A stretch of 64,000 nt of DNA, taken from Streptantibioticus rubrisoli. Lineage in GTDB: Bacteria; Actinomycetota; Actinomycetes; Streptomycetales; Streptomycetaceae. Both the position numbers and the translations under genes were made by a program. The stretch lies in NCBI RefSeq assembly GCF_024436055.1, contig NZ_JANFNH010000001.1, forward strand, positions 62,001-126,000, given 5' to 3'. The notes under the pieces were generated by a model. That model did not search any database. It saw only the letters and a list, made by a program, of their open reading frames with translations, and was not told the DNA's origin. Below are positions 40,158-48,417 of the stretch, one piece after another; positions within the stretch are counted from its first letter, which is position 1, and every line of letters begins with the position of its first letter.

Positions 40158-41264
40158 TCACGGGATCTGCCGGATGCTGCCCTCGATCTTCGTGATGGTC
40201 TGCGAAGGGATCTCGTCGGGCACACCGGTGCTGGTGTAGAGCACGAACACCGTCAGCTGGCTGTTGTGGCCGACCCAGGCGACGGCGTAGGCGGCGCCGT
40301 CCGTGGCGCACTGGTTGGTCTTGGGCACGTTGGTCTCGGTCGCGGAGGCCGCGTAGCCCTTGATGCCGTGCGAGTTGGAGAACGGTGTGGCTGCAGTGGC
40401 CTTCAGGGTGCCCCGCTGCTTGCTCTTCATATCGTTGAAGCCGTAGTACGCCCAGGCCTGCGCCTGGTTCTCGGCCGCGTCCTGGACGCTCTTGGCGCCC
40501 TCGGCCCCCTTGGTACCCGCGGCGGCCGCGTCGGTGTTGCCGCCGCAGTAGTTCTCCTTGTAGATGGCGGGAGCGCCCATGCCCACCGCCGGATTGCCCT
40601 TCTCGTCCTCGAAGCCGATGAGCTCGTCCTGTTGCTTGACCTTCCAGCCCTGCGGTACGTCGAAGGCGACCTTGCGGTCGGCGCGCACCACCACCTGCCA
40701 ACCGGGCACGACCGGCTGGACGTCGGACCCGTCGCCACGTGGCCCCGCCTCCGGCGGCCCGCTGGGCTCAGCGGTCGACGGCGAGGCGCTGACCGTGGCG
40801 GACGGCGGGGCCGAGGTCGCCGCGGTCGTCGCGCCGCCCCCGCCGTCGCGCAGCCCCATGGCGACGCCGACGCCCGCCGCGATCAGCACGACCGCGGCGG
40901 CGACCGCCACGCCGATCGTGGTGCGCCGCCGGTTGGGCGGCCGCGGTGGGATGGTCGGCGGTCCGGACTGCTGCCACTGGGGCGGCATCTGGCCGAAGCC
41001 GGGCGGCTGTTGCTCGTATCCGAACGGCTGCGGCGGGCCGTACGGCGGCTGACCGGGGGCCGAGGGCTGGGTGGGGCCGGAGGACTGGCCGAAACCCGAC
41101 GGCTGGCCGAAGCCCTCGCCGGGCGGCGGACCGAAGCCGCCCGGAGGCGCGAAGCCACCCGGTTGCCCATGGCCGGGCTGGTGTCCACCGGGTCGGGTGT
41201 CTGCGGGGGGCGGTCCCTGCGGGGGCGGCTGCTGTCCGCCAGGCTGCTGATCTCCAGGCCACAT
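40158..41264 (-). CDS. membrane-anchored extracytoplasmic protein with Pro/Gly/Gln-rich N-terminus
   Basis: 368 residues from ATG 41264. Residues 1-120 are low-complexity Pro/Gly/Gln repeats (PPGGFGPPPGEGFGQPSGFG is typical), cytoplasmic and disordered. One transmembrane helix (TTIGVAVAAAVVLIAAGVG) leads to a Ser/Ala/Pro linker and an external domain (PGWQVVVRADRKVAFDVP, WAYYGFND, TNQCATDGAAYAVAW). This layout is common in Streptomyces proteins of unknown function. It converges with the spermidine-synthase-like gene, nine bases apart. Confidence 0.7.
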   Translation of the reverse strand: MWPGDQQPGGQQPPPQGPPPADTRPGGHQPGHGQPGGFAPPGGFGPPPGEGFGQPSGFGQSSGPTQPSAPGQPPYGPPQPFGYEQQPPGFGQMPPQWQQSGPPTIPPRPPNRRRTTIGVAVAAAVVLIAAGVGVAMGLRDGGGGATTAATSAPPSATVSASPSTAEPSGPPEAGPRGDGSDVQPVVPGWQVVVRADRKVAFDVPQGWKVKQQDELIGFEDEKGNPAVGMGAPAIYKENYCGGNTDAAAAGTKGAEGAKSVQDAAENQAQAWAYYGFNDMKSKQRGTLKATAATPFSNSHGIKGYAASATETNVPKTNQCATDGAAYAVAWVGHNSQLTVFVLYTSTGVPDEIPSQTITKIEGSIRQIP

Positions 41265-41410
41265 GGCCAGAAACGATACGGGTCGAGTCCGCCGTGGACC
41301 ACGCCAGGCCCGGTTTCGCACCACCGCGCGCCGGGGGAGCGCGGACAGGGAGGGCAGGGCTGTGGCGCAGGGCACCACCCAACTGTGCTACTCGCTGGTA
41401 ACATCCGGGC

Positions 41411-41863
41411 ATGTCTGAGACTCTGCCGCAGATCGGCGACCTGATGAGCGCCACCGTCCCCATGGTCCGCACCCTGAGCCTGGAGTTCGCCGAGACGACT
41501 CCCGAGCGCGCGGTGGTACGGCTGCCCGACCAGACCGACTACCACAACCACGTCGCCGGGCCGCACGCCGGAGCCATGTTCACGCTGGCCGAGACGGCGA
41601 GTGGGGCGATCGTGCTCAGCGCCTTCGGGGACCAGCTCTCGCGGGCGGTGCCGCTGGCCGTGCGTGCCGAGATCGAGTACAAGAAGCTCGCCATGGGGCC
41701 GGTCGTGGCCACCGCCGAACTCGGGCGCCCGGCCGCCGAGGTGGTCGCCGAACTCGACGAGGGCAAGCGGCCGGAGTTCCCCGTGAAGGTCACCATCACC
41801 CGCGAAGACGGCGCCGTCACCGGCGAGATGAGCATCACCTGGACCCTGCGCCCCAACGCGTAG
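41411..41863 (+). CDS. DUF4442 hotdog-fold protein (thioesterase-like)
   Basis: 150 residues from ATG 41411. The hotdog core is visible: AVVRLPDQTDYHNHVAG, HAGAMFTLAETASGAIVLSAFG, VPLAVRAEIEYKKLAMGPV and a terminal VTGEMSITWTL. Proteins of this group are thought to act on acyl-CoA or acyl-ACP; the substrate is not known. Confidence 0.78.
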   Translation: MSETLPQIGDLMSATVPMVRTLSLEFAETTPERAVVRLPDQTDYHNHVAGPHAGAMFTLAETASGAIVLSAFGDQLSRAVPLAVRAEIEYKKLAMGPVVATAELGRPAAEVVAELDEGKRPEFPVKVTITREDGAVTGEMSITWTLRPNA

Positions 41864-41972
41864 CGGCGCGGTGAACCGGGCCGGTCGGCGTGTTCCTGCC
41901 AGGGATACGATCAGGGCGCTGGTGCGTCCTGATGGATGTACCGGCAACATGAACGAGATCCCGAGGAGCAAC

Positions 41973-42152
41973 GTGTACCGCCTGAAGACCGCGCTGTCCG
42001 TCACCGTGCTGGCCGCCACGGCCCTGCTCGCCACCGGATGCGGTACGCACCACCACACGGTCGTCCACCATGTCGTGGTGCACCAACCGGTTCACCACAC
42101 CGTCGTTCACCACACGGTGGTGCATCACACCACCGTGGTGCGCCACCACTGA
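41973..42152 (+). CDS. histidine-rich mini-lipoprotein
   Basis: 59 residues from GTG 41973, chosen because AGGAG lies five bases upstream; ATG 41949 in frame would add eight residues. The lipobox LLATGC gives lipid attachment at Cys. The mature peptide is only 37 residues, of which 14 are His, arranged as HH pairs between Val/Thr residues (TVVHHTVVHHTTVVRHH). A surface metal-binding role (Zn, Ni or Cu) is inferred from composition. It is followed by a strong terminator, which supports a real transcript. Confidence 0.72.
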   Translation: MYRLKTALSVTVLAATALLATGCGTHHHTVVHHVVVHQPVHHTVVHHTVVHHTTVVRHH

Positions 42153-42155
42153 TCG

Positions 42156-42197
42156 CGACGAGGCCCCGCGCCCTGAGCAGGGCGCGGGGCCTCGTCG
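42156..42197. terminator. strong bidirectional terminator, 19-bp stem
   Basis: Arms 42156-42174 and 42179-42197 pair perfectly (inner part AGGCCCCGCGCCCT) around the loop GAGC. It lies four bases past the His-rich lipoprotein gene and about 60 bases past the end of the opposing secreted-protein gene. Confidence 0.85.
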
Positions 42198-42255
42198 TGC
42201 GGTTTCCGGTCACCCGGCCCTCTGGACGGGCCGTCGTAGGGGAGGCGGCCGTGTG

Positions 42256-42540
42256 TCAGGAGGCGGGGCCGTAGTAGTTGCCCGGGCCGGTGATGCCGTT
42301 GCCCAGCTCGGCGCCGCCCTTGCTGTAGCCGTCGGCCACGCGGTAGTCGTCGACGTAGTCCAGCCCGTTGTTCCAGTACTTGGCGGCGTCGTTCAGGAAG
42401 TTCCCGTCGGACCAGGCGTGGCTGTACTGCCCGTGCTGGTTGTCGTGCTGGGTGTGGGCGGTGGCGAGTCCGGCGGCGCCCAGCACGAGCATGGCGGCCG
42501 CGCTGACGGTGGCGGCGAGGCGGGGCAGGGTTCGGGACAC
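42256..42540 (-). CDS. small secreted protein of unknown function
   Basis: 94 residues from GTG 42540, with GGAGG five bases upstream. A signal peptide (LAATVSAAAMLVLGAAGLATA) is followed by a ~65-residue mature peptide that begins HTQHDNQHGQYSHAW. It is rich in His, Asn, Gly and Tyr and has no Cys. The His-rich start echoes the convergent mini-lipoprotein, so the two may be functionally linked in metal handling. That link is speculative. Confidence 0.65.
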   Translation of the reverse strand: MSRTLPRLAATVSAAAMLVLGAAGLATAHTQHDNQHGQYSHAWSDGNFLNDAAKYWNNGLDYVDDYRVADGYSKGGAELGNGITGPGNYYGPAS

Positions 42541-42758
42541 GAATGCCTCCAGAGCTGTGGAATTCCGCTACCTGACGGTGGCGGTGCGTGTCGTACGCCG
42601 GTGTCTGTGACCACTCCGGGGAAGGCGTATGCCGGGATTGACGGGCATTCATCCCGATGGCGGTCCTCGATTGGCCCGGTCGGGGTGCCGGACGTAGGGT
42701 TCGCCTCCTCTAGGCTGTTGCACGCCAGGGGACGGGTGAGCGAGGGGACGGTGGATCC

Positions 42759-44285
42759 GTGGCTACGGCGGGGGAGACTGGCGGTGACCTCACCGGCGCA
42801 CTGCTGGGCGGCCGCTACCGGGTGACCGGCGAGATCGGCCGGGGCGGTATGGGCGTCGTCTGCCGCGCCAGGGACGAGGTGCTCGGCCGGGAGGTCGCGG
42901 TGAAGGTGCTGCGCACCCACACCGACGCCACCGCACCGGAGTCGGCGGATCTACGGGTCCGGATGCAGCGGGAGGCGCGGGCCGCCGCCCGTGTCCGGCA
43001 CTCCGGTGTGATCACCGTGCACGACGTGATCGAGCAGGACGGTCGCCCGGTCATCGTGATGGAACTGGTCGACGGACCGTCACTTGCCGACGTGCTGGCC
43101 GAGCGTGGGCCGATGGATCCGCGTGAGGCGGCGGACACCGGCGCCAAGGTGCTGGACGCGTTGGACGCGGCGCACCAGGCCGGGGTGCTGCACCGGGACG
43201 TCAAGCCCGGCAACGTACTGCTGGAGCGCGGCGGCCGGGTGGTGCTCACCGACTTCGGCATCGCCAGCATGGAGGCGCCGGGCGATGACGCGGCCACCAC
43301 GCTGACCCGCGGTGGCGAACTGGTCGGCTCGCTGGACTACATGGCCCCGGAACGCGCCCAGGGGCAGCAGCCCGGTCCCGCCTCGGACATCTGGTCGCTC
43401 GGCATGACGTTGTACGCGGCCGTGGAGGGCGCGTCGCCGTTCCGCCGTTCCTCGGTGTACTCGACGCTGAACGCCATCGTCACCGAGGAGTTGCCGGAGC
43501 CGCGCCGGGCCGGTGCGCTGACCCCCGTTCTGCGGGCGCTGATGCACAAGGACCCCGCGGCCCGCCCCTCCGCCGCCGAGGCCCGCGAGATGCTCCAGGC
43601 CGTGGCCGCCGGAACCGAACCGGCGGTGGCGCAGCCGGAGGAACCGGTCACCCAGCGGTTGGCGAGCCCGGACAACGGCCAGCCGCCACAGCGCCGCCGC
43701 GGCCGGGCCCTGCTCGCCGCGGCCGCGGCCGTCGCCGTACTGGCCGCGGGTGGCGTCGCCTACGCGCTGACCTCGGGCGGCGGCGGAAACGACACGGCCG
43801 CCTCCCAACCGACCGCCAACGAGCCCTCGTCGGGTACCACCGCCGACGGCAGCACCCGGCCGGAGCAGAACGCCCACCGGGGACGGGGCGAGCAGCCGTC
43901 CGGCCCCCACAAGCCGGGCCACGGCAAGCGCGACGGCCACCCGGCGGGCGGCACCGGCTCGGCCACGCCCCCGGGTTCGTACAAGGGCGACGGGCCGCCA
44001 CCCGCGCCCTGCCGGTCCGCCGACGCGGGCAAGTACGACTGCACGACCTGGCGCAGCGCGGCGTCGTACGACCAGAGCGGAGCGCGGGTGGGCACGCTGC
44101 ACGCGGGCGGCAACTACTTCTACTGCCAGGCTGATCTGGGCCGCCGGGAGACCAGCGGCCGGTGGACGAACACCTGGTGGGCGCGGACCGACGACGACAG
44201 CGGCCACACCAATGTGTACGTGAGCGACGTGTACCTCAAGGGCGGGGAGAACGACAAGCCGGTGCCCGGGCTGCCGACCTGCTGA
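42759..44285 (+). CDS. transmembrane Ser/Thr protein kinase (PknB/Pkn type)
   Basis: 508 residues from GTG 42759. The kinase domain (about 15-275) has the Gly loop GEIGRGGMGVVCRARD, VAVKVL lysine, catalytic loop HRDVKPGNVLL, DFGIASME and GSLDYMAPERAQG. A Pro/Gln linker, one transmembrane helix (LLAAAAAVAVLAAGGVAYAL) and an external Gly/Pro-rich linker lead to a ~75-residue outer domain with paired Cys (CRSADAGKYDCTTW, YFYCQADLG) that could bind a wall ligand. No PASTA repeats are present. Confidence 0.92.
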   Translation: MATAGETGGDLTGALLGGRYRVTGEIGRGGMGVVCRARDEVLGREVAVKVLRTHTDATAPESADLRVRMQREARAAARVRHSGVITVHDVIEQDGRPVIVMELVDGPSLADVLAERGPMDPREAADTGAKVLDALDAAHQAGVLHRDVKPGNVLLERGGRVVLTDFGIASMEAPGDDAATTLTRGGELVGSLDYMAPERAQGQQPGPASDIWSLGMTLYAAVEGASPFRRSSVYSTLNAIVTEELPEPRRAGALTPVLRALMHKDPAARPSAAEAREMLQAVAAGTEPAVAQPEEPVTQRLASPDNGQPPQRRRGRALLAAAAAVAVLAAGGVAYALTSGGGGNDTAASQPTANEPSSGTTADGSTRPEQNAHRGRGEQPSGPHKPGHGKRDGHPAGGTGSATPPGSYKGDGPPPAPCRSADAGKYDCTTWRSAASYDQSGARVGTLHAGGNYFYCQADLGRRETSGRWTNTWWARTDDDSGHTNVYVSDVYLKGGENDKPVPGLPTC

Positions 44286-44288
44286 CGG

Positions 44289-45220
44289 CTACCCACGGCG
44301 GCCGGGCGCCGTCACCGCCGCCGTGACCGCGCCGAGGTTCAGCAGCAGTCCCACGGTCGCGGCACCGGTCAGCCCCCGGCGCTGCGCCCGGCTGGGCCGG
44401 GCCTCGTCGGCGCTCGGGCGCAGCAGGACCGCGCAGGTCCCGCCCGCCGCGGCGGCGCCGCCCAAGCAGCCGAGGACCAGCGGATCGGTCCAGCCCCGGG
44501 TACCGCCCCCGTTCAGCGCCGTGGTCAGCGCGGCCAGCGCCGCCACGCCCAGCAGCTGTACCGGCAGCCGTAGCCGCGCGCCCGGGTGCGGCCGGGGCGC
44601 CGGAACGCAGCGCCAGGTGAGCGCGGTCGCCAGCAGCCCGAACGGGATGTTGACCAGGAAGACCGCGCGCCAGCTGACGCCCCACACGGCCAGCCCGCCG
44701 ATTACCGGCCCGGCCGCCGCGCCGAGCCCGCTGACCGCGCCCCACACCCCGAACGCCCGTGCCCGGGCGGCCGGTTCGGGGTACGCCGCCCGTAGCAGCG
44801 CCAGCGACGCCGGGACCATCAGCGCCGCACCGGCGCCTTGCAGCAGGCGAGCCGCGATCAGCTGCCAGGCGCTGGTCGCCGCGCCGCACGCCGCCGAGGC
44901 CACCGTGAACACCACGAGCCCGGCCAGGAAGGCGCGGCGGTGGCCGAACCGATCGCCCAGCGCGCCACACAGCAGCATCAGACAGGCGAACACCAGCGTG
45001 TAGCCGTCCACCACCCACTGCAGCGCCGAAGCGCTGGTGTGCAGCGCGCCACCGAGGACGGGACGGCCACGGTGACGACCGTGACGTCGAGGATAACCAT
45101 GAAGAATCCGAGCGACACCGCGAGCAGTGGCAGCCAGGAGCCAGTCCGTGCGGTCCGATCGGCGCGGCCGGATCGGCCGGATCGGCTGGTGGGGATGGTG
45201 AGTTGGTTGGTGGAAACCAT
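44289..45220 (-). pseudogene. DHA2-type MFS efflux pump, frameshifted and truncated
   Basis: The natural start is ATG 45220 (MVSTNQLTIP), running to SLGFFMVILDVTVVTVAVP in one frame. The rest (LGGALHTSASALQWVVDGY, then CGALGDRFGHRRAFLAG, AARLLQGAGAALMVPASLAL and VWGAVSGLGAAAGP) continues in another, so one base is lost near 45055-45065. The C-terminus stops after about eight spans (GLLLNLGAV) where ~14 are expected, three bases from the kinase stop. Both defects point to a dead drug-export gene; the frameshift alone could be a sequencing error. The ArsR gene is divergent. Confidence 0.78.
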
Positions 45221-45254
45221 GAGTCCACCATTGCGGCGAAACCCTTCGACGACG

Positions 45255-45390
45255 CGCGAAACGACGTTGCGCGAAACGACGTTGCGCGAAACGACGTTGC
45301 GCGAAGCGATGACGCGCGAAGCGACGCGGCACGAAGGCGAAGCGATGACGCGCGAAGCGACGACGCGCGAAACGCGGCCGCCACGTTTCG
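45255..45390. repeat. 15-bp tandem direct repeats in a divergent promoter region
   Basis: Three exact copies of CGCGAAACGACGTTG (45255-45299) are followed by degenerate 15-bp units (CGCGAAGCGATGACG, CGCGAAGCGACGCGG and similar) to about 45390. They fill most of the 207-bp gap between the broken MFS gene and the ArsR gene. Regular spacing suggests repeat-slippage growth and possibly an array of regulator half-sites. Confidence 0.85.
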
Positions 45391-45427
45391 GCGCGGAACG
45401 AAATGTGCGCTGCCTACCCCTGAAGGC

Positions 45428-46210
45428 ATGCGGTCGAACACGATCACTCAGGAACACGAGGCAGATGTGGCCAGTGTGGCAGCCGTGTTCGGCGATGCCT
45501 CCCGGGTGCGGGTGCTGCTGGCGCTCGGCGACGGGCGGCGACTGCCCGCCAGCGTGCTGGCCGCCGAGGCCGGGATCAGCCCGTCGACCGCCAGCGCGCA
45601 CCTGGCCAGGTTGCTTCAGGCTGGTCTGGTCACCGTCGAGAACCACGGCCGCCACCGTTACTACCGGCTCAGCGGCCCCGAGGTCTCCGACGTGCTGGAG
45701 GCGCTCGCCCGGGTGGCGCCGCCCAAGGCGGTGCGCTCGCTGCGGGAGGGCACCCGGGCCGCGCAGCTGCGGCGCTGCCGTACCTGCTACGACCACCTGG
45801 CCGGGCGGCTCGGGGTGGCGCTGATGGACGCCCTGCTGGCGGGCGGCGTCCTCTCCGGCGGCGACGGACGGTACCGGGAGGAGACGGCGGACCTCGACCG
45901 GCCCTCCGCCTACGGGCGCGACGTGGCGTACGAGCTCACCGAACACGGGCGGCGGATGCTCACCGAGTTCGGGGTCGACCCGGACGAGCTGCCGCGCCGC
46001 AGGCCCGCGATCCGCTACTGCGTGGACTGGAGCGAGCAGCGCCACCACCTCTCGGGAGCGCTGGGCGCGGCGCTGACCGGGCGGCTGTTCGCGCTCGGCT
46101 GGATCCGCCGGGGTGATGCCCGGCGTGTCGTGCGGATCACCGACGAGGGCCGCGCGGGCATGGTGCGCACCTTCGGCATCCCGGAGAACTGGGACGCGCC
46201 CCCGGCCTGA
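45428..46210 (+). CDS. ArsR-family transcriptional regulator
   Basis: 260 residues from ATG 45428; the open frame extends upstream only through the DNA repeats. The N-terminal winged helix is clear: VFGDASRVRVLLALGDG, LAAEAGISPSTASAHLARLLQAGLV and HRYYRL. A longer C-terminal part has RCRTCYDHLAGRLGVAL and RYCVDWSEQRHHLSGALG, as in the large ArsR proteins usually paired with MFS drug pumps. Its partner gene is the broken pump at 44289, so its target may be lost apart from self-regulation. Confidence 0.87.
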   Translation: MRSNTITQEHEADVASVAAVFGDASRVRVLLALGDGRRLPASVLAAEAGISPSTASAHLARLLQAGLVTVENHGRHRYYRLSGPEVSDVLEALARVAPPKAVRSLREGTRAAQLRRCRTCYDHLAGRLGVALMDALLAGGVLSGGDGRYREETADLDRPSAYGRDVAYELTEHGRRMLTEFGVDPDELPRRRPAIRYCVDWSEQRHHLSGALGAALTGRLFALGWIRRGDARRVVRITDEGRAGMVRTFGIPENWDAPPA

Positions 46211-46322
46211 GGTGTGCGCCCGGTAAAGGCGCTGTTTCCCCATCACACCGGCGTTCGCTTAGGCTTCCCGTCAACGGTTTCGGCCCGGCGGGCGGCGCGG
46301 GGGTCAACGGAGGGAAGCGGCG

Positions 46323-46973
46323 TTGCACGTATCGGAATGGCTTCAGAGCATCCCGCCGATCGCGGTGTATCTGATGGTCGCCGGGGTGATCGGCGTGGAG
46401 AGCCTGGGCGTTCCGCTGCCCGGTGAGGTCGTGCTGGTCAGCGCTTCGCTGCTCGCCTCGCACGGCACCGTCGACCCGTTCCTCGTCGGGGTGTTCGCGG
46501 TCGCCGGTGCGGTGGTCGGCGACTCCATCGGCTATGCCATCGGGCGCAGGGGCGGCCGGGCGCTGTTCGAGCGGCTGGGCCGGAAGTTCCCCAAGCACTT
46601 CGGGCCCGATCACCTGGCCACGGCGGAGCGGTCGTTCCAGCGCTGGGGCATGTGGGCGGTGTTCTTCGGCCGGTTCGTGGCGCTGCTGCGGATCTTCGCC
46701 GGTCCCATCGCGGGCATGCTGCACATGCGGTACTGGAAGTTCCTCACCGCCAACTTGCTGGGCGGCATCGCCTGGGCGGGTGGCACCACGGCGGCGGTCT
46801 ACTACGTCGGTGTGGTCGCCGAGGCGTGGCTGAAGAAGTTCTCGTACTTCGGTCTCGCGGCGGCGGTGCTGATCGGCATCGGGTCCTTCCTGGTGGTCCG
46901 GCGGCGCGCCAAGTCGCGCGCCGAGCGCCGGGAGACGGCCGCGGAGCCGGTGCCGACGTCGGTCGGGGAGTGA
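46323..46973 (+). CDS. DedA-family membrane protein
   Basis: 216 residues starting at TTG 46323, justified by GGAGGGAA seven bases upstream and conserved sequence from the first residues. GVESLGVPLPGEVVLVSASLLA, GDSIGYAIGRRGGRALFERLG and FFGRFVALLRIFAGPIAGMLHM are DedA/SNARE-associated motifs with the re-entrant loop. DedA proteins act as lipid-carrier flippases or help maintain membrane potential. A basic/acidic tail follows the last span. Confidence 0.88.
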   Translation: MHVSEWLQSIPPIAVYLMVAGVIGVESLGVPLPGEVVLVSASLLASHGTVDPFLVGVFAVAGAVVGDSIGYAIGRRGGRALFERLGRKFPKHFGPDHLATAERSFQRWGMWAVFFGRFVALLRIFAGPIAGMLHMRYWKFLTANLLGGIAWAGGTTAAVYYVGVVAEAWLKKFSYFGLAAAVLIGIGSFLVVRRRAKSRAERRETAAEPVPTSVGE

Positions 46974-46980
46974 CGCGCGC

Positions 46981-47514
46981 TCACCGCGTGTCGAACGCCT
47001 TGCGGTGATCGCCCGTCAGCCGTACGTAGTGCTCCGCGTTGGCCCGTACCAACTCGCGTTCCTCATCGGTGAGTTGCCGCTTGACCCGGGCGGGGACACC
47101 GGCGACCAGCGAACCGGGCGGCACCCGTAGGCCCTGCGGTACCAGGGCGGCGGCCGCGACCAGCGAACCGGCGCCTATGTGTGCCCCGTTGAGGACCGTG
47201 GCGCCCATGCCCACTAGTACGTCGTCCTCGATCACGCAGCCGTGCAGCACCGCGTTGTGCCCGACCGACACCCGCTCACCGACGATCGCGGGAAAGCCCG
47301 GATCGGCGTGCACGGTACAGTTGTCTTGGATGTTGCTGTCGGCGCCGATCGTGATCCGTTCGCAGTCGCCGCGCAGCACCGTGTGGTACCAGACGCTGGA
47401 GCCCGCGGCCAGCTGAACCTCGCCCAGTACCACGGCCGTTGGCGCGACGAACGCCTCGGCGGCCACCTCCGGTTCGCGTCCCGCCACGCCCGTGACCAGC
47501 GCCCGCTGTCCCAT
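46981..47514 (-). CDS. gamma-carbonic-anhydrase-like hexapeptide-repeat protein
   Basis: 177 residues from ATG 47514 with GGAGGATT upstream. Left-handed beta-helix repeats carry the three metal histidines in SSVWYHTVLRGD, NCTVHADPG and SVGHNAVLHGCVIED, followed by GMGATVLNGAHIG and GVPARVKRQLTDEE. Close relatives (YrdA/PaaY type) hydrate CO2 or hydrolyse thioesters. Length and motifs are normal. Confidence 0.87.
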   Translation of the reverse strand: MGQRALVTGVAGREPEVAAEAFVAPTAVVLGEVQLAAGSSVWYHTVLRGDCERITIGADSNIQDNCTVHADPGFPAIVGERVSVGHNAVLHGCVIEDDVLVGMGATVLNGAHIGAGSLVAAAALVPQGLRVPPGSLVAGVPARVKRQLTDEERELVRANAEHYVRLTGDHRKAFDTR

Positions 47515-47576
47515 GCGGAATCCTCCGTCCATGTCCCGGTACCGCGATGATCGCATGCGGTCGCTACTGTGTGCGA

Positions 47577-48338
47577 GTGCCGAAGAACAGCAACGTGTTC
47601 TCATCCCTGCCGCCGCTTGCGGCGCTGACGGCCTGGCGTCGCCGGGTCGCCTCCGACCTGATACACCGTGGTGCGCGCTGGATACGGGAGACCGCCGCCG
47701 TCACCGCGGAGCGTCCCGGGCCGTTCCGTTTCGGCCGGATCGGCCCCGGCACGCGGCTGGCCTATCCGCAGGGGACGATCTTCGGTGAGCGGTGGATCGA
47801 GTTGGGCGACTACTGCATCATCGGCGAGCAGGTCACGCTGACCGTGGGCATGGTGCCGGGCATGGAGTTCGGTCCGGATCCGGTGCTGCGGCTCGGGGAC
47901 GGGGTCGTGCTGGGGCGCGGCAGCCATGTGGTGGCCTCCCAGCCGGTGGTCTTCGGACGGGAGGTGTACTGCGGGCCGTACGTGTATGTGACCAGCGACA
48001 ACCACTCGTACGACGATCCCGACCAGCCGATCGGCAAGCAGTGGCCGCGCACCGCGCCGGTGGAGATCGGTGGCGGGAGCTGGCTGGGCGCGGGCGCCGT
48101 GGTGCTGCCGGGTGCCCGGCTCGGCCGCAACGTGGTGGTCGCGGCGGGCTCGGTGGTGCGCGGCGAGGTGCCGGACCACTCGGTGGTGGCCGGGGCGCCC
48201 GCGCGGATCGTCCGGCGCTGGGACCCGGAGCGCGGCTGGCAGCCGCCGCTGCGCACTCCCGCCCCGGTGCCGCTGCCGCCGGGGCTCACCCCTGAACAGG
48301 TGCTGGCGTTGGCGCGACTGGACCCGGAGGCGGAATAG
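47577..48338 (+). CDS. hexapeptide-repeat acyltransferase
   Basis: 253 residues from GTG 47577; an ATG at 47547 would add ten atypical residues. A ~60-residue N-terminal helical part precedes the beta-helix with YVTSDNHSYDDPDQPIGKQW (the acceptor His in NHSYDD), then SWLGAGAVVLPGARLG and SVVAGAPARIVRRWDPE, as in LacA/WbbJ-type O-acetyltransferases. The acceptor is unknown. The gene is divergent from the carbonic-anhydrase-like gene. Confidence 0.85.
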   Translation: MPKNSNVFSSLPPLAALTAWRRRVASDLIHRGARWIRETAAVTAERPGPFRFGRIGPGTRLAYPQGTIFGERWIELGDYCIIGEQVTLTVGMVPGMEFGPDPVLRLGDGVVLGRGSHVVASQPVVFGREVYCGPYVYVTSDNHSYDDPDQPIGKQWPRTAPVEIGGGSWLGAGAVVLPGARLGRNVVVAAGSVVRGEVPDHSVVAGAPARIVRRWDPERGWQPPLRTPAPVPLPPGLTPEQVLALARLDPEAE

Positions 48339-48417
48339 CGGCGCCGCGTTGCGAAGAACGGTACGGCGTACCGCCGCGGCTCTGGCCGCGCGCTGCCGCG
48401 AGTCGTGCCGGACAGTC

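Noticed and set aside
45240-45400. CRISPR array interpretation of the 15-bp repeats
   Set aside because: Repeats are directly adjacent without spacers, and no cas genes are present.
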